Shown here: piece after piece, positions 16,370 through 23,365 of the stretch
How the letters are laid out: each line of letters begins with the position of its first letter
Position numbering within the stretch: the stretch's first letter is position 1
Program-made: the position numbers and the translations under genes
Notes under the pieces: model-generated
Told to the model about the DNA's origin: nothing
Databases searched by the model: none
The model's input: the letters and a program-made list of their open reading frames with translations, nothing else
Assembly: GCA_047601145.1 (NCBI GenBank)
Contig: JASGJW010000005.1
Location: forward strand, 124,001-188,000
Direction of reading: 5' to 3'
Source of the DNA: UBA7672 sp047601145
GTDB lineage: Bacteria; Pseudomonadota; Alphaproteobacteria; Caulobacterales; Hyphomonadaceae
DNA: 64,000 nucleotides

Positions 16370-17110
16370 CTAGCCCGCGTTCAGCGCATATCCAGCCGAG
16401 CGGACTGTGCGGATCGGATCTTCCCCACCGCCCTTGCCCAGCGCCTTGCGCAGGCGGCCAATGTGAACGTCCACAGTCCGGGTCTCGACATAGACGTCCG
16501 AGCCCCAGACCGCGTCCAGTAGCTGCTCGCGCGAGAACACGCGGCCCGGATGCTGGATGAAATAGTCGAGCAAGCGGAATTCCGTAGGTCCCAGGTGGAT
16601 TTCGACCTCGTTGCGGACCACGCGGTGTGCGGCGCGATCGATCGAGATGTCGCCCACCACCACCACGTCCTCGGCCAGGGCCGGGCGAATGCGGCGCATC
16701 ACAGCGCGGATGCGTGCAGTGAGCTCCGACATCGAGAAAGGTTTGGTCATGTAATCGTCGGCGCCGACGTCGAGACCGCGGATCCGGTCCGTCTCTTCGG
16801 CGCGCGCCGTCAGCATAATGATCGGCAGGTTGCGCGTCGACGGCTTGGAGCGCAGCCGGCGCGCCACTTCGATACCGGCCAGCTTCGGCAGCATCCAGTC
16901 CAGCAGCACGATATCGGGGAGGCGTTCGTCGATGGTGAGCAGGGCTTCCTCGCCGTCGCCTGCAACCGCAACCTCATAGCCTTCCTTGATCAGGTTGTAC
17001 CTGATCAGCTCGACCAGCGACGGTTCGTCCTCGACGATGAGGGCGTAGGGTCTTGTCGCCGCTGCAGGGCGCATGGCGGGGCGTTCGATCTCAGTTGCTG
17101 TTGAGGGCAT
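16370..17110 (-). CDS. phoB: Phosphate regulon response regulator PhoB
   Basis: The 246-residue OmpR-family regulator has a receiver domain (residues about 23-140) with acidic pocket VEDEP, phospho-acceptor Asp in VLLDWMLP (about 71) and KPF (about 122), and a C-terminal winged-helix domain ending in VDVHIGRLRKALG..IRTVRSAGYAL. It activates phosphate-starvation genes when phosphorylated by PhoR. The given start overlaps the phoU 3' end by 20 bases; an internal ATG at 17074, just before ATRPYALIVEDE, is an equally good candidate. It is the last gene of pstB-phoU-phoB. Confidence 0.95.
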   Translation of the reverse strand: MPSTATEIERPAMRPAAATRPYALIVEDEPSLVELIRYNLIKEGYEVAVAGDGEEALLTIDERLPDIVLLDWMLPKLAGIEVARRLRSKPSTRNLPIIMLTARAEETDRIRGLDVGADDYMTKPFSMSELTARIRAVMRRIRPALAEDVVVVGDISIDRAAHRVVRNEVEIHLGPTEFRLLDYFIQHPGRVFSREQLLDAVWGSDVYVETRTVDVHIGRLRKALGKGGGEDPIRTVRSAGYALNAG

Positions 17111-17783
17111 CGACCTTCGGCCTGTCGGTTGGGAGCTGCTCGCCGGTTACGAGGAAATGGATTTCCTCGGCGATGTTGGTGCAGTGGTCGCCGATCCGTT
17201 CCAGATTCTTTGCGACAAAGAGCAAGTGAGCGCACGCGGAGATCGTGCGGGGGTCTTCCATCATGTAGGTCAGCACTTCGCGGAACAGCGACTGGTAGTG
17301 CTCGTCCACTTCCTCGTCGCGCGACCACACCTTGTTGGCTGCGTCCGTCTCCAGCGCCGAATAGGCGTCCAGCACGCGCTTCAGCTGCGCGCCGACCAGA
17401 CGGCCCATGCGGGAGACGCCCTTGAGCGGGCCCGACGGCTCCAGCGTGTCGACCACCTTGGCGCGCTTGGCGATGTTCTTGGCGAGGTCGCCGATGCGCT
17501 CGAGTTCGGCGGCGATCTTCATGGCGGAGATCGTCTGGCGCAGGTCGCGCGCCAGCGGCTGGCGCAGTGCAAGCAGGCGCAGGATCTTCTTCTCGACTTC
17601 AACCTGCAGCGCATCGATCTGCGGATCGCGCGCCACGACGGTCTCGGCCAGCGCGAGGTCGCGCGTCGCAATCGCCTGTATGGCGTCAGAAAGCATGTCC
17701 TCGGCGAGGCCGCCCATGCGCGCGATGTCTCCCGAGAGTTCCTCGAGATCCTGCGAGAAAGACCTGACTGTGTGTTCGGTCAT
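17091..17783 (-). CDS. phoU: Phosphate signalling protein PhoU
   Basis: The 230-residue all-helical protein has two PhoU repeats, each with the metal-cluster motif: ELERIGDLAKNIAKR (about residue 92) and NLERIGDHCTNIAEE (about 192). PhoU links the Pst transporter to PhoR and damps the Pho response when phosphate is plentiful. Length is normal for the family. It lies 36 bases after pstB and overlaps phoB, consistent with a single pstB-phoU-phoB transcript. Confidence 0.96.
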   Translation of the reverse strand: MTEHTVRSFSQDLEELSGDIARMGGLAEDMLSDAIQAIATRDLALAETVVARDPQIDALQVEVEKKILRLLALRQPLARDLRQTISAMKIAAELERIGDLAKNIAKRAKVVDTLEPSGPLKGVSRMGRLVGAQLKRVLDAYSALETDAANKVWSRDEEVDEHYQSLFREVLTYMMEDPRTISACAHLLFVAKNLERIGDHCTNIAEEIHFLVTGEQLPTDRPKVDALNSN

Positions 17784-17819
17784 GTTGGTGTCCTTTCACC
17801 AGCCTGTGGGCGGCGGAGC

Positions 17820-18656
17820 TTAGCCGAAACGTCCGGTGATGTAGTCCTGGGTGCGCGACTCGCGCGGATTGGTGAAGATCGTCTCGGTCGGGCCGTTTTC
17901 AATCAGCTTGCCGAGGTGGAAGAAGGCCGTCTGCTGCGACACGCGGGCGGCCTGCGCCATCGAGTGGGTCACGATCACGATGCAGTAGTTTTCCTTGAGC
18001 TCGTCGATGAGCTCTTCGATCTTCGCCGTCGCGATCGGGTCGAGCGCCGAGCACGGCTCGTCCATCAGGATCACTTCCGGGTTCACCGCGATCGCGCGGG
18101 CGATCACGAGGCGCTGCTGCTGGCCGCCGGAAAGGCCCATACCCGAGGCGCCGAGGCGATCCTTCACCTCGTCCCACAGGCCGGCTTTCTGGAGCGACGT
18201 CTCGACGATCTCGTTCAGCTCGCGGCGCGAGGCGGCAAGGCCATGCAGGCGCACGCCATAGGCCACGTTGTCGAAGATGGATTTGGGGAACGGGTTCGGC
18301 TTCTGAAACACCATGCCGACCTGGGCCCGCAGCAGCACCGGGTCGATCGACTTGTCGTTGATGTCGTCGCCGTCGATCTCGATCTTGCCCGTCACGCGGC
18401 AACCCGGGATCGTGTCGTTCATCCGGTTGATCGAACGCAGGAAGGTGGACTTGCCGCAACCCGACGGTCCGATCAGCGCCGTCACCGATTTTTCCGGCAT
18501 GTCGAGCGAGACGTCGAACAGCGCCTGCTTCTCGCCGTAGTAGACCGAGACATCCGTCGCCTTGACCTTGGCGACGCTGGAGGCAGGGGCTGGCTTGGCG
18601 GCCGCAGCAGCGACCTCCATCCGCGGCGGAGCAATCGTTTCCATTCGGCTCATCAC
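17820..18656 (-). CDS. pstB: Phosphate ABC transporter ATP-binding protein PstB
   Basis: The 278-residue ATPase has Walker A GPSGCGKST (about residue 63), Q-loop in VGMVFQKPNPFPKSI, signature LSGGQQQR, Walker B VILMDEPCSALDP and the switch His in VTHSM. PNPFP after the Q-loop is diagnostic for PstB. An unusual Ala/Pro-rich N-terminal extension of about 30 residues precedes the domain. The start has GGAGAGGGTG upstream. The membrane partners PstC/PstA and the binding protein PstS are not in the window; in Caulobacter pstC and pstA directly precede pstB. Confidence 0.96.
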   Translation of the reverse strand: MMSRMETIAPPRMEVAAAAAKPAPASSVAKVKATDVSVYYGEKQALFDVSLDMPEKSVTALIGPSGCGKSTFLRSINRMNDTIPGCRVTGKIEIDGDDINDKSIDPVLLRAQVGMVFQKPNPFPKSIFDNVAYGVRLHGLAASRRELNEIVETSLQKAGLWDEVKDRLGASGMGLSGGQQQRLVIARAIAVNPEVILMDEPCSALDPIATAKIEELIDELKENYCIVIVTHSMAQAARVSQQTAFFHLGKLIENGPTETIFTNPRESRTQDYITGRFG

Positions 18657-18967
18657 CCTCTCCGCTCGATCGCGCGCGTGTATGCCATGACAGAAGGGAT
18701 TTCGTCCCGCCTCGCCGGCGCCCCTTCATCGCGTCGAAGGCCCCGGGCCATGGCCCGCTTGGGGTTCCATACGGGCCATTTGTGACAGTCCCACGAAGGT
18801 TTGCCGTATCGCCGTTGCGGCACACTGTTCCGGCGCTAAAACCGGGCTCTAGCTGTGGATAACTGGCCGCATGCCCCGCGGGCGCCGCGACTTCCCGCCA
18901 TTTACAGCCGGTTTCGGGCGTGTTTCCTGCCCGGCAAATGCCCATTCCGAGAAGGGAATCGCCCTCC
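18657..18967. other. Divergent promoter region pstB / indoleamine dioxygenase
   Basis: This 311-bp region separates the divergently transcribed pstB and dioxygenase genes. It contains CTGTCACAAA on the minus strand (18779-18788), one half of a possible Pho box, but no matching second half. I see no convincing -35/-10 pair and no gene. Confidence 0.4.
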
Positions 18968-20140
18968 ATGGCTGCCCAGCTGAGCCTTTCCGCCCACGAC
19001 ATGAGCCCCGAACGGGGCTTTCTTTGCGCCTACAATGCCGCAGATGTGACGCTGCCGTCCGACCTTGCGGCCCCCGAACAGGCCGCGAAAGACCTCCCCC
19101 GCACCCTCCTCACCGGCCGGGTCCGCAAGCACCTGGAAGCCCTGCCCGTCCTCGACCTCAAGGGCTTCTGCGCCGAAGCGAGCGACGCCCAGCTCCGCAC
19201 CGCGATGGTCCGCTACTCCTTCATGGTGCAGGCCTATGTCTGGGGCGAAGCCGAAGCGCCGACACGTCTTCCCGCCCCGCTCGCCGTGCCCATGTGGGCA
19301 CTGGCAAAACGCCTCGGCCAGCAGCCCCTGCTCCCCTACTCCGCCTACGTCCTCGACAACTGGGACCGCCTCGACCGCAAGGGCCCGATCGCGCTCGACA
19401 ACATCTGGATGATCCAGAACTTCCTCGCCGGCCAGGATGAAGCCTGGTTCGTCCTCGTCCATGTCGCCATCGAGGCGCGCGCCGGCGAAATGCTCGCCGA
19501 GATCCCAAAGCTCATCGAAGCCGCCGACAATGGCGACGAGAAAGCCGTCGAAGCGGGCCTCGCGAAAGCCGCCAGGGTCTGGGACGACGTCAACGCGATC
19601 TTCGACCGCATGCCGGAGCGTTGCGACCCTTACGTCTATTTCCACCGCGTGCGCCCCTACATTCACGGCTGGAAGGACAACCCGGCCCTCGCTGCCGGCC
19701 TCATCTACGAAGGCGTCGCCGAAACGAACGGCCAACCGCAATCCTTCCGTGGACAGACGGGCTCGCAATCCACCATCGTGCCCTCGATGGACGCCCTGCT
19801 CGGCGTCGGCCATGCCGCCGACCCGCTGCGCACCTTTCTCGACGAGCTGCACATCTATCGCCCGCCTGCGCACCGCACCTTCGTTGATGAAGTCCGTCAG
19901 CGCTCCCACCTCCGCGCCTTCATCCAGAAGAGCGGTTCACCCGTGCTGCGCGACCTCTACAATACCAACATCACCAGCCTGGCGCGCTTCCGTACCCGCC
20001 ACCTCGAATACGCCGCGAGCTACATCAACAAGCAAGGCAAGGACTCCCTCGGCAACGACACTGACGTCGGCACCGGCGGCACGCCCTTCATGAAGTACCT
20101 CAAGAAGCACCGCGACGAGGCCCAGGCGCACCTGCTGTAG
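18968..20140 (+). CDS. Indoleamine 2,3-dioxygenase family haem enzyme
   Basis: The 390-residue protein matches the IDO family, which opens the indole ring of tryptophan or related indoles using a b-type haem, giving N-formylkynurenine from tryptophan. Signatures: SFRGQTGSQSTIVPSMDALL, the proximal-His motif PPAHRTF (about residue 301; human IDO1 H346 is in the same motif), and the C-terminal GTGGTPFMKYLKKHRDE. Bacterial IDO is much rarer than tryptophan 2,3-dioxygenase. No kynurenine-pathway genes are nearby. The start is at ATG 18968, with AGAAGGGAA upstream; ATG 18938 is an alternative. It stands next to a putative haem/metal-uptake cluster. Confidence 0.9.
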   Translation: MAAQLSLSAHDMSPERGFLCAYNAADVTLPSDLAAPEQAAKDLPRTLLTGRVRKHLEALPVLDLKGFCAEASDAQLRTAMVRYSFMVQAYVWGEAEAPTRLPAPLAVPMWALAKRLGQQPLLPYSAYVLDNWDRLDRKGPIALDNIWMIQNFLAGQDEAWFVLVHVAIEARAGEMLAEIPKLIEAADNGDEKAVEAGLAKAARVWDDVNAIFDRMPERCDPYVYFHRVRPYIHGWKDNPALAAGLIYEGVAETNGQPQSFRGQTGSQSTIVPSMDALLGVGHAADPLRTFLDELHIYRPPAHRTFVDEVRQRSHLRAFIQKSGSPVLRDLYNTNITSLARFRTRHLEYAASYINKQGKDSLGNDTDVGTGGTPFMKYLKKHRDEAQAHLL

Positions 20141-20147
20141 GGCAAAC

Positions 20148-20176
20148 CGCCGGGCGCAGAGCCCGGCGATTTCGTT
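20148..20176 (+). terminator. Intrinsic terminator after the dioxygenase gene
   Basis: CGCCGGGC (20148-20155) pairs with GCCCGGCG (20161-20168), followed by ATTTCGTT. It separates the convergent dioxygenase and DUF6607 genes. Confidence 0.6.
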
Positions 20177-21288
20177 CACTTCGTCGCTGTGGCGTCGACG
20201 TTCGCCTTCTTCTCGGCGGCGCGTTTCTCGGCCTTGGCCTTTGCGGTCGCGATCGACTGCGTGATCCGCGCATCGAGCGTGCCGATGTTCGTCGTGGTGT
20301 ATTTGGCGATCACAGCCTTGGCCTTCACGACGGCGTCGGCCGTGCCGATCTGGCCTTCGTTGATCTGGTCGGCGAGATCGAGGATCGGGATATACATGTC
20401 CTCCGGCTCGCCCTGCATGGTCAGACCGAACTTCGGCGAGGACTTCTCGAGCCGCGTCCAGTCGGCGCGAATCTGCGACCAGAAATTCTTTGTAGCGTTC
20501 CAGTAGGTGTCGCCGTCCTTCTCGAGGTTGCTGGCGCGCTTGTACGAGTTCACGCCGAGCTCGCGCACGAGGACGTGGTGCTCGCCGCGTAGCACCAGCT
20601 TGGAGTTCTCTTCCTCCTGCACCCACCCGAACGGCGTGATGGTGTGCCGATTCACGGCGAGCACGGCGTCATAGTCATCGCGCGTAGTCATGTCCCGGCG
20701 CGGCAGAGGCCGCATCTCGGCGGGCGGGTTCCACTGCGAGACGCCATTGTCATGCGTCCAGGCGCCGACAGCGCCATAGCGCGGCGAGTCTTCCACCTGA
20801 TAGACGGTCTGCGCCCACTGCCCCTTGCGCTCGGAGGCCGGAACAGCGCGCGTCTCCCACGCATTGCCGCCGATGAACACCAGCACGCTCGAAGGCTGGT
20901 ATTGCCAGTCCTGGCGCCAGTGTTTCGTCACGATGGTCTCCTCGCCCATTTTCATCACGAGGATCTGCTGCAGCGAGATGAAGTCGCCGCGGTCCTCCAC
21001 CACGCGCACGATCTCCTCGGCGCCAGACAGTTTCGGCTTCTTCAGCTCATAGCCCGGCGTCAGCGACACGGTTTCGCGGAAGTCGAACGTCACGTTGAAG
21101 TCGCCTGCCATGGCGAGAATCGCGTGTCTGTCCTGCTCGAACTTGGCCTTCTCGGCAGCCGGCATCGACGCCAGCTGCGCGCCCGGAGCATTCGCCGCAC
21201 CCATCGAGGTGCAGCCGAACGCAAGGAACGCCGCACTGATGACGACGCAAGCTCTGGCGGCGTTCTTGAAAGTCAGACCTGAAAGCAT
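20176..21288 (-). CDS. DUF6607 family lipoprotein
   Basis: The approximately 370-residue protein starts with a lipoprotein signal (lipobox AFGC near residue 25-28) and matches the DUF6607 family: a ligand-like region FNVTFDFRETVSLTPGYELK, then HWRQDWQYQPSSVLVFIGGN and WNPPAEMRPLPRRDM. Biochemical function is unknown; I recall the family next to TonB-receptor genes. The C-terminus is a Lys/Ala-rich helix. The start at 21288 gives the best signal peptide; a GTG at 21324 would add 12 residues. It follows the CbiX-like gene by about 42 bases, so the two form one transcript. Confidence 0.8.
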   Translation of the reverse strand: MLSGLTFKNAARACVVISAAFLAFGCTSMGAANAPGAQLASMPAAEKAKFEQDRHAILAMAGDFNVTFDFRETVSLTPGYELKKPKLSGAEEIVRVVEDRGDFISLQQILVMKMGEETIVTKHWRQDWQYQPSSVLVFIGGNAWETRAVPASERKGQWAQTVYQVEDSPRYGAVGAWTHDNGVSQWNPPAEMRPLPRRDMTTRDDYDAVLAVNRHTITPFGWVQEEENSKLVLRGEHHVLVRELGVNSYKRASNLEKDGDTYWNATKNFWSQIRADWTRLEKSSPKFGLTMQGEPEDMYIPILDLADQINEGQIGTADAVVKAKAVIAKYTTTNIGTLDARITQSIATAKAKAEKRAAEKKANVDATATK

Positions 21289-21330
21289 AGCAAAACCCGT
21301 TCTTGTGAAAATCAATGCAAGCACGTTGTG

Positions 21331-22281
21331 CTAGTGCGCCTGCTGCGGCGCCTGGAACGGGCCTGCCGCCAGTTCCTTCACCTGCCGGCGGACCCAGTGC
21401 TCAACTTCCGCGCTCGGGAGTAGGCCCTTTGAATCCGCCACATAGTCCAGTCCCTTCAACACGCCGGCATACGGCCCGAAGCCTGCCACGCGATAGGGTA
21501 TTACGATCACCCGCCCGCCCTCTTTGGACCCTGCCTCGACAAACGCACGAATGCGCGCCTCTGACACAACACGCTTCTCGGGCCAGTCCTCGCGCAAGGT
21601 TTGCGCCTGCACCTGCTTGAACGCCCCCGCGCGCCGCACCGCTTCGGCCCGCTGATCGATCATCTTCAGCCAGCGTTGGTCTTCCGCATCATCGCCCGGG
21701 CCGTGCGCGAGAATCAGCACGCTCTCTTTCGCCGGCTCCTTGCTTAGCCCTTGCACACGCTCGGCCAGCACAGCGCCCATCTCGGGCGCATCAGCCAGAC
21801 CTTCCTTGCTGACCGCGAAGCTCGACTTGGTCTCGATGCGCCAGAGCGCCATGTCCATGCCGTGGCCGTCATGACCACCGTGATCGGCGTGCTCCGCCGA
21901 TTTCGGCGCTGCGCCCGGGACAAGGCCCAGGATCTGTTCAGTGCGCTCGGAGAAGCTCTCACCGCTGATGAAGAGCCGCACCACCGCGATGCGGTCGACG
22001 CCCCTGGCCTCGAGCTTCGTCACGCTGTCCTGAAGGCTGGCGGCTTCCGCCATGCCGAAGGCCAATTCGAGCGGATAGTCATTGGCCAGCGGCGCGAGCA
22101 TGGCCTCTACCTCGGCATTCCACGCGGCCCCGCCACCATGCGCCATGACCAGTACGCCGAGATGCCCATCGTGCGGGTGGCTCTCCTGCGGGGCTGGGTC
22201 CGTAACGCCTGCGCAGGCAGCAAGCGAAAGCACAGCTGCTCCCGCGAGTGCAACCAGAGAGGCGCGGCGGCTTTGAAACAT
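21331..22281 (-). CDS. Exported tandem CbiX-like lipoprotein (sirohydrochlorin-chelatase fold)
   Basis: The 316-residue protein has a lipoprotein signal (LAAC at about residue 20-23), a His-containing segment (ESHPHDGH), then two CbiX-like halves. The first begins LGVLVMAHGGGAAWN with a strand-helix pattern ending VDRIAVVRLFISGESF; the second begins ESVLILAHGPGDDAEDQ and ends GGRVIVIPYRVAGFGPY. Between them is a His-rich linker EHADHGGHDGHGMDM. CbiX/SirB enzymes insert cobalt, nickel or iron into sirohydrochlorin in the cytoplasm; a lipid-anchored double copy must act outside it, perhaps in metal or tetrapyrrole handling. The start at 22281 fits the signal. It is divergent from DUF4198 across a promoter with Fur-like boxes. 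Confidence 0.82.
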   Translation of the reverse strand: MFQSRRASLVALAGAAVLSLAACAGVTDPAPQESHPHDGHLGVLVMAHGGGAAWNAEVEAMLAPLANDYPLELAFGMAEAASLQDSVTKLEARGVDRIAVVRLFISGESFSERTEQILGLVPGAAPKSAEHADHGGHDGHGMDMALWRIETKSSFAVSKEGLADAPEMGAVLAERVQGLSKEPAKESVLILAHGPGDDAEDQRWLKMIDQRAEAVRRAGAFKQVQAQTLREDWPEKRVVSEARIRAFVEAGSKEGGRVIVIPYRVAGFGPYAGVLKGLDYVADSKGLLPSAEVEHWVRRQVKELAAGPFQAPQQAH

Positions 22282-22343
22282 GCGGAGACAATTTCCCAAG
22301 GACTGCACGAAGGCTCCGAACCGACGTTTTTCGGCGACCTTTG

Positions 22344-22394
22344 TTGCAAATGACTTTCAAGTGCGACTTTTATGCACTTGCGAGTGATTTGCAA
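22344..22394. promoter_or_regulatory. Mirror pair of Fur-like boxes in divergent promoter
   Basis: The two arms (22344-22364 and 22374-22394) form a large imperfect inverted repeat around a 9-bp spacer. Each arm contains a 7-1-7 element: TGCAAATGACTTTCA (22345-22359) and TGCGAGTGATTTGCA (22379-22393), both close to the symmetrical form TGCAAAT-n-ATTTGCA. Inner halves also pair (AAGTGC...GCACTT). The position between the CbiX-like and DUF4198 genes fits an operator controlling both. Assignment to Fur/Mur-type regulators is inference. Confidence 0.6.
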
Positions 22395-22463
22395 TAGGCA
22401 TAGTCGAGTCTCTGTCGCGCAGCTTTTTTGGGCTGCGCCGGGACGATCATAGGGGACGACGAC

Positions 22464-23273
22464 ATGCCGATCCGCCCAGCCGCGAAATGGGGATGCTCGA
22501 CAGCCGCCCTGATCCTGGCTGTGCTTGCCGGCGGTGCTGCGGCCCGCGCTGACACGTCCTATCTCAAGCCCAACTTCTTCACGACCGCGAACGCCGACAT
22601 CGTCACGGTGCAATCGTCCTTCACCGAAGACTTCCCGAACCCGAACGTTGCTGTGAAGTCCGATGCGTGGACCGTCATCGGCCCGGATGGAAAGCCCGCG
22701 AAGTTCGAAACCGTGCAGCCCTTCACGCAGGTCACGATCCTCGAAGCCGCGACGAAGACGCCGGGCACCTATCGCCTCTCGACCGGCGAACGTCTCGGCC
22801 GCGTCGGTCCGCAGATTCTCGTCGATGGCGTGTGGCAGCCATTCGCGCCGGGCCGCGAGATTCCCGCCGGCGCACAGACGCGTCAGAGCCAGACCGCAAC
22901 TGTCGCCGACGTCTACATCACGCGCGGTGCGCCAACGAAGGCGCCAGTCGAAGCAACGATCGGCGCGCTCCAGCTGAAGCCCGTCACGCATCCGAACGAT
23001 GTCTATCTGGATACGGGTTTCGAATTTCGCGTGCTGCTTAACGGCAAGCCCGTCGCGAACCAGCACGTCGAGATCTGGCGCGAAGGCGGCGCCTATGAAG
23101 AGCCTGCCTATCGGAAGGAGATGACATCGACCGCCGATGGCGGCGTGAAGGTCAACTTCGACAAGCCTGGCGTCTATCTGATCTGGACGCGTCTTTCGGC
23201 AGACGCGCCTGCTGGCGCCGCGACGCCCGTCCGCTCCTACACCACCTCCCTCACCCTCGAAGTCCAACCCTAG
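22464..23273 (+). CDS. DUF4198-type periplasmic protein (metal-uptake associated)
   Basis: The 269-residue protein has a signal peptide of about 30 residues (ARAD) and the DUF4198 pattern: an N-terminal strand domain (YLKPNFFTTANADIVTVQSS), a middle GTYRLSTGERLG, and a C-terminal NikM-like Ig fold around YLDTGFEFRVLLNGKPV. The family accompanies nickel/cobalt or TonB-dependent uptake genes and is thought to bind or pass ligands in the periplasm. The start at 22464 has AGGGGACGACGAC upstream. It is the first plus-strand gene after the Fur-like box pair and is followed by a terminator, so the receptor is mostly transcribed separately. Confidence 0.82.
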   Translation: MPIRPAAKWGCSTAALILAVLAGGAAARADTSYLKPNFFTTANADIVTVQSSFTEDFPNPNVAVKSDAWTVIGPDGKPAKFETVQPFTQVTILEAATKTPGTYRLSTGERLGRVGPQILVDGVWQPFAPGREIPAGAQTRQSQTATVADVYITRGAPTKAPVEATIGALQLKPVTHPNDVYLDTGFEFRVLLNGKPVANQHVEIWREGGAYEEPAYRKEMTSTADGGVKVNFDKPGVYLIWTRLSADAPAGAATPVRSYTTSLTLEVQP

Positions 23274-23290
23274 AGGCCGGCGAGTTCTCA

Positions 23291-23326
23291 CGCTCTCGCC
23301 TGACAGGGCGAGGGCGCTTTATTTTT
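23291..23326 (+). terminator. Intrinsic terminator between DUF4198 and receptor genes
   Basis: CGCTCTCGCC (23291-23300) pairs with GGGCGAGGGCG (one T-G wobble) around loop TGACA, followed by CTTTATTTTT. Confidence 0.75.
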
Positions 23327-23331
23327 GCGAC

Positions 23332-23346
23332 TGCAACTCATTCGCT
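23332..23346. promoter_or_regulatory. Third Fur-like box before the TonB receptor
   Basis: TGCAACTCATTCGCT fits the 7-1-7 layout of the two boxes at 22345 and 22379 (11 of 14 positions of TGCAAAT-n-ATTTGCA). It sits 20 bases before the receptor start, where a bound repressor would block transcription or initiation. Confidence 0.45.
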
Positions 23347-23365
23347 TGAATTGAAGGAACTTTAC

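Noticed and set aside
18779..18788. CTGTCACAAA upstream of pstB as a Pho box
   Set aside because: Only one half-site is present; the second half 11 bases on (GGCCCG) does not match, so I do not call a PhoB operator.
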